A stretch of 64,000 nucleotides of DNA from Diphasiastrum complanatum (lineage: Eukaryota > Streptophyta > Lycopodiopsida > Lycopodiales > Lycopodiaceae): NCBI GenBank assembly GCA_029204225.1, contig CM055099.1:46344929-46408928 (forward strand), written 5' to 3'. The notes under the pieces were generated by a model. The model was not told the DNA's origin. It did not search any database and was given only the letters and a program-made list of their open reading frames with translations. The translations under genes were made by a program, and so were the position numbers. Each line of letters starts with the position of its first letter. Within the stretch, counting starts at the first letter, position 1. Shown here piece after piece: positions 55,947 to 64,000 of this stretch.

Positions 55947-56765
55947 GTGGCACTGTACTCAGCAAAGACATGGTGCCCAAGCTTATCTAGAGATACTTGG
56001 AGTGATATCTCGCGTTTACAAATTTACATGCTTAGCCGGATGATTCGGGCCAAGCAGTTCGTTCCTCATGAGATTATTCTGGTGGAGGCTTCCCCTCCAC
56101 TGATTGTCGAGGCTATTTTCAGGATTATCACATTCATTCACAGAATCTCAGAGCTTGATTCCTCCAGATACGTGGTAGCGGCTTTTACATCCTCTTGCAC
56201 TTTGGCTGGGCAGCGGGCTAAGTCTTCATGGTTTCAGTATGCTTCGAACCTTCTACATAGTTGGGGATTATCTATGTCTGACCTCCCCAATGGGACTCAT
56301 GCGTTCATTCGCAGACGGATCTACAGAGCATACATACATTCTGTTTGGTCTCACCTTAATCCTTCATGGGTTAAACTTCAGTTCTACCGCATTCACTTTC
56401 TTCACTTGGATGCTTCAGGGCTTCCCGTTAGACCAAGTTATCTCTCTTAGCCGTTGTCTTTTGGCCTGCGCTACCGCATCGGTCAGCTTCGGTTCTCTTC
56501 TCATCAACTCGCTATTGAGACTGGCAAATACGCAGACATGCCACGACCATTACGGATCTGTCGGTGCTGTACATTACAAGAGGTTGAGGATGAGTTTCAC
56601 TTTATTTTCTTATGTCCAGCTTACTATGAGATCAGATGCAGATATCACTGTCTTTATCGGGACACTCCACTCACGCTTGGTTCCTTCTTTGCCTATTCCG
56701 ATGCGAGATGTGTTGGTTTACTTTTGCGAGTTGTTCTCCTTGAGATCTTCACTTATGCCGGATGA
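55947..56765 (+). pseudogene. LINE C-terminal region (copy 2)
   Basis: RMIRAKQFVPHEIILVEASP, GTHAFIRRRIYRAYIHSVWS and then, after a stop at 56448, GQLRFSSHQLAIETGKYADM, ICRCCTLQEVEDEFHFIFLC (zf-RVT-like Cys/His cluster). Confidence 0.75.
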
Positions 56766-57206
56766 TCAGGATGTTGACCACAACCAGCCACATATTACAC
56801 TTTTCTTTCAGAAAAGAGTTAGGGAGGATATGTCTGATAGTGAGATTGACATTCCAGCTCGCCGACAGAAGCTCCAGCGTCTTCCTCAACCATCAAGAGT
56901 TCGTCATCAGAGGCCACCGTGTGCCTCGCACCAGATCACACAGTTTTTCTCTTTTAGTTAGTGAGTTTTACTCCTCTGCGTGGCTGGTGGTTAAGATACT
57001 GCTTTTGTACCCTCACCATAGTTGGAGGTTAAGCTTTGGTTTTATTTCGAGTTTATTCTGTTTTTAGTTTTAGCTGATAGAAATAACACCTACATGGACA
57101 ACGCTCCTTTCTGATGTACTTTTTCTTTGTCTTTTGTGCCCAAGGGCACCCGAAAGACATTAATATATTCTATTCTATTCTCTCTCGATCCACCATTGCT
57201 GAGTCG

Positions 57207-57239
<33 letters not shown>

Positions 57240-57243
<4 letters not shown>

Positions 57244-58757
57244 TGGTTTGAGGCTATGGTGGCGCTGAGGTTGCTCCCTCACTGAGGATGCTCCATCGCC
57301 CTCCTGGCTTCCTGCTCCATCGTTGAGGCTGCGCTCCTGGCTATTTGCTCCATCGCTAAGGCTGCTCCATCGCCCTCCTGGCTACCTGCTCCATCGCCCT
57401 CCTACACTTGCTGCCCTAAGGCTGCTCCATACTCTATGAGTGCTGAACTGACAGTTGCTGACATGGCCCCATCGTTGCTGCTCCAGCGGCCTGCTCCAGC
57501 GATGGCCTAGTTCCAGCAACCTTCTCCATTTCTCTTGCTCCATCACTCTTGTCCCATCACACTGTTTCCCTCAGTGCATCGCTGAGATGCCTCGCCGTAA
57601 AGGGGCTTTTGCCCTTCCAACACTGCTTCATCATCATCTTCTTCATCTTCTTCATCGTCTTCTTCATCCATTTCCGACCCACCTTCACCTTCTATTCCAG
57701 TTGCAATCCCTATATCTCCGTCAGATCCTATTCTTGCTAATAGTGAATCCATCATAGCCGATCCTTTGACCCCGAATACCCTAGCAGAGGAATCACTTCT
57801 GCCTACAGCCTTTATGATCTGCGTCATTCGTACAGATCAGTTACGTTCCTATGAATATCTCAACGACCATCGAAAAAAGCTTCTTTTTCTTGAAGCTATG
57901 ATCCAAGTTGTTCAATCTCACGTTCAGAAACTAGATTCGTCTATCAATGATCTCAATAAAGAGTTGCAGCTATGAAAATTGAAGCTTCCTCTCATTCAAC
58001 TACTTCAGCTAAGATCCAACAGCTTGAAAGTCGAGTGGAATAGCATCATACCGCTGTCCGATCCTGGGTAGATGTGCTTAAAGGTCCTATTACTATTGTT
58101 CTACCACCTCCACCTTCTTTTATCTCAGCTACGTTCACCGAGAGCCGTTTGCGAGAGCAAAAGGCTCTTAATGTCCGAGTCAGAGGTATTACGATGTTGT
58201 TGGTGAAGGTAAAACGTTTCTTGAAGAGAGTCTTCAACACCACCACAAAGATATGGATACTGCATGGCGGCCTAAGAAAGATCCAGGTACTCTTGTTATA
58301 CGCTTTGCATCTGGCCCTGGTCGTCATGAAGCGCTAGGGAAGAGATCTACATTGCGGGGAACCACGATATACCTGGATGAAGACCTTACTTTCATTCAGG
58401 TTCAAGAACGGAAGAAAGCAAAACAGGAGGCTCTAACGAATGGAAAGTGGTTGATCTACAGGGATGGTATCATTCGTTTCGTAGGTATTAAACCTGCTGC
58501 TATTAATGAGATATCTGAGACTGTTCGGAGTTAGTGAGAGAGTTAGAGCACTGAAGAGATGTCAGTTGAGTCTATAAATGGTCTACGTACCATATAATCC
58601 TGGACATTATCCTCTTCTTAGTTAATTTTGATTTAGTTATGTTGTTTGACGGCATTGCTCCGTCTTGGTTCCACTTTTATCTGATGTACTTGTTGGTCTT
58701 ATACGCCTAGACGTTAATAAAGCTTTCTTTATTTCTTTCTCTCTCTCTCTCCCCCCC
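57240..58757 (+). mobile_element. LINE copy 3: ORF1-only derivative with (CT)n tail
   Basis: Starts after the tail of copy 2 with repeats of GCTCCATCGCC/GCTGCTCCATCG (57285-57500). It encodes only ORF1: coiled coil (KKLLFLEAMIQVVQSHVQKL, near 57880-57970), ALNVRVRGI (58165), DTAWRPKKDPGTLVIRFASG, LRGTTIYLDEDLTFIQVQER and KWLIYRDGIIRFVG, in shifted frames. The LINE 3' UTR follows within 200 bp (GATGTACTTGTTGGTC, GACGTTAATAAAGCTTTCTT, CT tail). Endonuclease and RT are absent. Confidence 0.82.
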
Positions 58758-59309
58758 GCTGCTCCTTCCCCCCCCCGTTGACCTCTCAGATCTCCCCCTC
58801 ACTGATCTCTCCTGCTCTCCTATCGCTGCCACCCCCTCACCCACCCCCCTCGCTGACCCTCCACCCACCCACCCTCCTCACCCCCTCTCGCTGCCACTCC
58901 AGCCCCCCCGTCTCGCTGCCCCCTCACCTCACCCCCTCGCTGATCCCTCACCTCCTCTCACGGTCATTCCAGCCACCCCCCTCGCTGCCACCTCACTTCA
59001 CCCCCTCGATGATCCCTCTCCCTCCCCTGCTACAACTCCCACCCCCCTCGCTGATGGCTCACCCCACCCCCACCCCCTCCCCCTCGCCCTCGCTGCTGTC
59101 CACCGATATGGCAATGCTACCTGCCACGCAGGCAGCACAGCATGCTGACATGTCACCACACCCGCTTCCATCATTTTCTGTCCACTCTGCTCCTATCCCT
59201 GATTCGGCTCCTCTTCCATCTTCTGACCCTATTCTTCCCACACCGACCATTGTTCACTCTTCCTCCTTCCCGGCACCACAGTCTACATCCAATATTCCAT
59301 ATAGCCTTC

Positions 59310-60024
59310 TGAATCAACTGAACTTTTTTCCTCATGGCAGATTGATCAATTCAAGGCAGATTTCCAGTTTTTGCGGCATGAAAGTTCACAGCTGAAAGGA
59401 ACGGTTACTTCTTTGATCAACGAGAAGAAGATATTGCAGTCCAAGGTTGCCTCACTCGAACAATCCATCGGGATCAAGCAGGCCACAGCTTCGGAATCCA
59501 CCACCAGCATGATACGGGAGCTAGAAACCAAGATTGAGAAGCAACAAAAAGAGGCCCCTTCTTGGGCATCAGTTTTGAAAAAGGGCACCAAACCAAGCAC
59601 TCCCATCTCCTCGGTTATCTCAACCACCATCTCGGAAGAGAAATCTCGAGACCAAAAAGCCCACAACATTAGAGTTTGCGGGGCCCACCTAGATACACAG
59701 GATGCCTTGGTTGAAGCCAAACGCTTTCTCGACACCACTCTCGGGCATAGGACAGAGGGGTTGGAGACCGCATGGAGGACCACTAGAGATGCAGCCACAC
59801 TCATTATTCGTTTCACCTCCCTTGAGAGTCGCCGAGATGCTTTGCGGTGCAGAGCTAAGCTACGTGGTCCCACTATCTATATGGAGGATGACGACCTCAC
59901 ATATATCCAAGTAGAGGAGAGGCGTAAGGCCTTTCAGGCAGCTCGTGAGTCTGGCAGGCAAGTCATTTACCGAGATGGACGAGTGCGCTTTCTTGACAGC
60001 GCCCCTAGCAGCTCCCAGTGCTAG
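59310..60024 (+). CDS. LINE ORF1 protein, best preserved copy
   Basis: Open over at least 218 codons. Coiled coil: SSQLKGTVTSLINEKKILQS, SMIRELETKIEKQQKEAPSW. RNA-binding part: KAHNIRVCGAHLDTQDALVE, GLETAWRTTRDAATLIIRFT, RDALRCRAKLRGPTIYMEDD. C-terminal part: DLTYIQVEERRKAFQAARES, GRQVIYRDGRVRFLD. The order coiled coil, RRM-like, basic C-terminal domain is that of animal L1 ORF1p; no zinc knuckle. The Ser/Pro-rich N-terminus (58778-59310) lies in another frame. Confidence 0.78.
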
Positions 60025-60084
60025 GGATTTGGGGTCCCCAGGTTCGGGAGTGCCCCAGGGCCCCATCCACACCATCTCCGGATT

Positions 60085-60757
60085 GGAGTATGGAATTGTG
60101 ATGTTATACACTCATCTTCCATAGCTGGCGACTTGATCGATTTCATCACTGGCAGAGATTTATTGCTCTTTATGGAGACTCATGAGAGTCAGGAGAGAGG
60201 ATTACCTATTTTTCCAGGATACAGATGGGATTCCGTATACAGACCTGAGACTAGATCAGCTAGCGGTCGTGGATCCGGAGGTGTTGCATGCTTATACAAA
60301 GAGTCTCTTCATCCGAACATCGAGTTCATCAGACACGACGAGCATGCACGATATATATGGATTCGTATTGTTGGACATGATATTGGTTTGGACAAGGACC
60401 TCTTTGTGGCGGCATGTTATTTTCCTCCAGAGTCTTCGTCCTTTGCTGAGGGCACAGGTTCACCCTACCTTGATTTATCGCTTGATATTATCAAATTCGC
60501 AGAGCGGGGGCATATTCTCCTCACTAGGGATTTTAATGCCCGAACCTCATAACGGCAGTCAGAGTTTATGACATCACCGACCAGCTCCGCGTTCATGCCC
60601 TTGACAACGATGATATGGGAGTTACCAGGGTTTTAGAAGACAACTTGGGACCTACTACCCCTTACGGTGAGCATTTATTACAGTTTGGAGAGGCCCATGA
60701 GTTAGCCATTTACAATGTCCTAGCTTGTTGGCCAAAATCCGGCAGTTATACTTGTCC
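60085..60757 (+). pseudogene. LINE endonuclease (copy 4), truncated
   Basis: RIGVWNCDVIHSSSIAGDLI, LLLFMETHESQERGLPIFPG, ASGRGSGGVACLYKESLHPN, FVAACYFPPESSSFAEGTGS, ILLTRDFNARTS (GDFNAR with Gly changed to Arg), a stop at 60550, then AHELAIYNVLACWPKSGSYT. It ends before the SDH motif. Confidence 0.8.
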
Positions 60758-62183
60758 GATATGAAAGCTGCTGATACATCTGCGTGCTAGGAAAAGAGTG
60801 TGCGCTGGCAACCTCAACATGCAGGGGATGAGGTGTAGTGACTGGCATAGCACGAATGCGTGTAGTAATATGACTGCTGACAAACGAGTGAGTGCTACCC
60901 GTGTCAACAAGGGCAATAAACTCACGACTAGTGATACGTACGCAAAGACGGATATGGCGTGGACCCGGCTTACCGGCCCAAGTAGCATAAGCAAGCTGAG
61001 CATGGCATACAGCTAGATCAGGGGGATCAGGAATAGGCTTAGTGGGTGTGGCAAACTGATCAACAGGTGGGTCATCATCAAGAATATGAAGGCATATGGC
61101 AGAATCAGGACTATCATCAGGTGTGTCAGCATCATGGAAATAGACGGCAGTAGCAGTGGCAGGCTGTCGGCAATCACGGGCGATATGATCAGGACTCTTA
61201 CAGTTGAAACATAAGCGCTTTTCACGGATCTCAGACATCTCAGGTTGTGAGTAGCGACGAACAAAAACAGGACGAGGAGAAAAAGGAGGACGTGGTGCAG
61301 AAGGAAGAGTGGACGAAGGTGAACTGACAGATGTGGGACTAGCAGAGGATGGAGAGGAAAAAATAGGACGTGTGAAAGGACGCGAAGGACGAGAAACAGA
61401 GGAAGAGATGGGAGAGTACTTGTGTTGCAGTGCGGTAGCAAGGGAGATGGCGTGAGAAAGCGTGAGTGGAAAAAAAGAAGAAACATCATACTTGAGTGCG
61501 CCTCGTAGACCAGCAACGTAGCGAGAGATGAGCTCCAATGTAGAAATATCTGGGAATAGATAGGAAAGCTCTGTAAACCGTGTCGTATAAGTAGCCAAGT
61601 CACCAGTGTGAGATAAACTGCGAAATATGTCGCGCTGTCGAATAAGCCACTGAGGATCAATCATCGCTAGGCGGAGTGCTGTCATAAACTCTGTCCAACT
61701 AGCAAGGCCAGGGTGTGAAGCCGTCTGGCGATACATGCACCACCAAGTAGCAGCACGGCCCTCCAAATGTAAAGCAGCCAAATGTATCCGCTGAATGTCA
61801 GTCTTAGGAAACATAAGGAAGTAGGTCTCAAGCTTAGAATACCAATTCTCGAGTCCATTCCTATCGGATGACCCAGAATACACAGTAAGTTGAACCTTAT
61901 CCTTAAAGTCTCGTGGCAAAGGACCAGAAGATGGAGGAGTCTCGGGTGGTGGAAATGTACGCTGTGGGGGAACAGGTGGAGATAGTGGAGAAACACTGGA
62001 CTGTAATGATAGTGTAGCAATCTGGGCAGAAAGAGCAGTGAACGTCTCTCGTAACTCCTGGCGTAAATCAGTGCGTACATCACTCATGGCTTCCCTAAGA
62101 TGATCTCGGAATTCATGCCGTACTTCGTCAAGGTAAGTGGAAGACGGTATGCGAGGCTCGGAAGATGTAGGGGAAGTATCCAT
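60758..62183 (-). CDS. Gypsy gag and aspartic protease polyprotein
   Basis: Open for about 475 codons from ATG at 62183. Gag: KVQLTVYSGSSDRNGLENWY, SKLETYFLMFPKTDIQRIHL, LHLEGRAATWWCMYRQTASH, MIDPQWLIRQRDIFRSLSHT, YVAGLRGALKYDVSSFFP (retrotransposon gag fold). A Ser/Pro-rich linker and a CCHC knuckle CFNCKSPDHIARDC follow, then the protease site FIALVDTGSTHSFVSSHI (DTG). The frame runs about 10 codons into antisense LINE sequence before its stop at 60720. An intact reading frame this long suggests a young copy. Confidence 0.88.
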
Positions 62184-62425
62184 GGTCAAGGAATGCAGGA
62201 AGTGAAGAGAGTGTAAGAAAAGCTTAATATCGGAGGGAGCGGACTTTTGTCGTCACCCCAAATACGCTTTAGGTACACAAACGACACTAAGAGCAAGAAA
62301 GGAAATGACAAATGTCAAGAAAAGGTGTGGAAAGCAAGGAAAAACCAGCAAAGATACCTCTCGATAGAGCTCCAAGCGTGTGCGAAGAGTTGGCTGGAAA
62401 ATGTGACCACAAGGAGAATGAAAGT

Positions 62426-62625
62426 GGGCGCTGGACAGCCTCCAATCAATGCTGAAAATGTGGTTGGAAATCTGTGCAAAACGTGATGGAATAGGCGATG
62501 GACAGCCTCCAATCAAAACTGAAATATGGCTGAAACTCTGCTGGAACAATGGCTGAAAAATGTGATGAAGTAGGGCGCTGGACAGCCTCCAATCAATGCT
62601 GAAAAGATGGCTGGGAATCCTTTCC
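62426..62625. repeat. Imperfect tandem repeat in Gypsy leader
   Basis: Three units starting GGCG(C/A)TGGACAGCCTCC at 62426, 62494 and 62573, spaced 68 and 79 bp apart. Confidence 0.8.
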
Positions 62626-62936
62626 CTGAATCAAATGGAGGATTCAAAAAAAAAGAGGGAAAAGGATTTGGAACTTGGGCGCCGGAAATAATCTGCCCAA
62701 AAAAAAAAGAAATTTTTTTTTTTCGGCCGCCAAATTTAGCGGAAGTACTTCCGCTAACTATTTGCTAAAGCTCCGCCAAGGAAAATGCTCTAATGGGAGT
62801 TGGTCCTCCTCCAAACTGTGCTGAATGTTGCTGAAGCAAAAAGACGAAAGCCCTCAGCAAAGAGAGAAAAATCAGCAAGGAAAATGGGCACCCAATCAGA
62901 AAATCAGATCTGAAATTCAGCAATCAGGAAAGTGCT

Positions 62937-62950
62937 CTGATACCAAGTTA
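62937..62950 (-). promoter_or_regulatory. Primer-binding site of the Gypsy element
   Basis: Minus strand reads TGGTATCAGAGCAC, complementary to initiator-Met tRNA 3' end, just inside the putative LTR. Confidence 0.75.
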
Positions 62951-63113
62951 TGATCAAAATCTCAGGTGTTGAATCAATGAAGCATAAAAGACAGCAATAG
63001 ACTAAAGCCCTACAAGCAATAGACAAGACAATAGGTTCTCCCACGAAGAGCCCAAGCAATACCAATCAATAATCTGAAAAATGAGTGTACAAATGCCCCT
63101 ATAAATACCCTAC

Positions 63114-64000
63114 CACTTGATTGCCTTTGAATCAAGTTTTTGACGATGATCTTTAGGAACATGAGCATATGCAATACAACCAAAAAATCGTAGATGATCC
63201 ACTTTAGGTTTTATACCTGTGAAAGCTTCTTCTAGAGTTTGATTAAGAACAACTTTTGTAGGACTTCTGTTAAGTAAATAAATTGATGTACAAACTGCTT
63301 TGCCCGACAAATGATTCTTGAGGTTCTTACCTCGTAGCATGCTTCGAGCACTCTCCACAATAGACCTGTTCTTTCTCTCTGCTACTCCATTATGTTGTGG
63401 TGTATTAGTCGAAGCAAATTGTTTCTTGATTCCATGTTCTTTGCAGAATTCCTGGAACTCTGTAGATATGAACTCACCTCCCTTATCTGAACGTAGAATT
63501 TTTATTTGCTTTCTTGTTTGCTTCTCAACAAGCGATTTGAACTGAGTAAAGAACCTCAAAGCTTGACTCTTATACTTAAGCAAGTATATCCATACTTTCC
63601 TGGAAAAATCATCCACAAATACCATGAAGTAGAATGCTCCCCCTATAGACTCAGTCTGCATGGGACCACATAAGTCTATATGAACAAGCTCCAAGATCTC
63701 CTTGGCTCTCTATGCTCCATCCTTAGGAAACTGCATACGATGATGCTTTCCCATAACACATCCTTCACATATTTTTTCCGAAGATAGAACATTAGGTAAT
63801 CCTATTACCATATTATTGTCTTTTAGAACCTATAAGCTTTCATAGTTCAGATGTCCAAAGCTTTCATGCCACATCCTGCTCTCCATGCTATCAGAAGCTG
63901 CACAAACCTGATGATCCGTTGTAGACGCATCAAGTTTGTAAAGTCAAACAAGATCCTTTGACCACAACTTTGTAACCTTTGTTTTTGTCTTTGATAAGAC
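63114..64000 (-). pseudogene. Copia-type element D: integrase and pre-integrase
   Basis: Minus-strand open frame 63694-63114: LVHIDLCGPMQTESIGGAFY, FMVFVDDFSRKVWIYLLKYK (core with first catalytic Asp), QIKILRSDKGGEFISTEFQE (second Asp), ASTNTPQHNGVAERKNRSIV (with the third catalytic residue, Glu), AVCTSIYLLNRSPTKVV and HLRFFGCIAYAHVPKDHRQK. Upstream (63700-64000), with stops, come CEGCVMGKHHRMQFPKDGA and the MWHESFGHLNYESL zinc domain. The element continues beyond the window; its downstream part was cut by the Gypsy element at about 63113. Confidence 0.87.

Larger units (their letters stand above)
58758..60757 (+). mobile_element. LINE copy 4: 5' half (ORF1 and endonuclease)
   Basis: Starts after the CT/C-rich tail of copy 3 with a long Pro/Ser-coding CCCC-rich stretch (58760-59100). 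ORF1 and endonuclease follow. The element is cut at about 60757, within the endonuclease word SGSYTC, where a Gypsy element in the other orientation begins. Confidence 0.83.
60758..63113 (-). mobile_element. Ty3/Gypsy-type element, 5' part (LTR, leader, gag, protease)
   Basis: On the minus strand: LTR part (about 62953-63113, with TATTTATA near 63105), primer site TGGTATCAGAGCAC (62937-62950), leader with a repeated stretch (62426-62625), gag-protease (62183 to 60758). RT, RNase H and integrase are absent. It abuts Copia integrase on the right and LINE 4 on the left. Confidence 0.78.

Noticed and set aside
57543-57827. Minus-strand acidic frame EEDDEEDEEDDDEA
   Set aside because: Antisense of a CTTCATC repeat in the ORF1 leader of LINE copy 3.

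Overview
This is nuclear DNA of a land plant with a large, repeat-swollen genome. The evidence is spliced coding exons with GT/AG borders, plant-type hAT, Ty1/Copia and Ty3/Gypsy elements whose primer sites match initiator-Met tRNA, plant telomere-like CCCTAAA repeats, and one host gene with introns of up to 19 kb. Transposon proteins and intron size suggest a fern, or possibly a gymnosperm or lycophyte; the exact group is inference.

Left end (1-3.7 kb): (CT)n and (GA)n microsatellites with telomere-like repeats, a segment dense in GGACGCGTCC palindromes, and a BED-finger/DUF659-type hAT transposase gene that looks decayed.

Centre (5.6-38.5 kb): the only clear host gene, on the + strand. It encodes a PP2C-type protein phosphatase joined to a C-terminal protein-kinase-like domain, resembling Arabidopsis At3g63340/At3g63330. 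Seven exons support each other by splice sites and mostly by phase. Intron 1 (19.1 kb) holds a nested stack: a LINE array, a Copia element (B) with a second Copia (A) inside its leader, hAT-like MITEs inside Copia A, and a further LINE. The later introns hold more MITEs and LTR-like fragments. The gene runs past 38.5 kb into an intron of at least 25 kb, or is broken there.

Right part (38.5-64 kb): a decayed Gypsy integrase (-), a Copia element (-) whose integrase reads in frame into a Gypsy gag and whose gag zinc knuckle is split by a solo LTR with a 5-bp TSD, an unexplained segment rich in AACCTTCGC motifs, and four LINE copies head to tail (50.0-60.75 kb). It ends with a Gypsy gag-protease (-) and a Copia integrase (-).

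The two most interesting signals are as follows. (1) A LINE family whose 3' ends carry a covarying stem-loop, a GACATTAATAAAGCTTTCT-like end and a (CT)n tail instead of poly(A); its members sit head to tail at each other's CT tails and include ORF1-only and RT-deleted derivatives. (2) A set of hAT-like MITEs, four with perfect 8-bp target duplications, with related termini but each filled with its own usually CG-centred palindromic motif.
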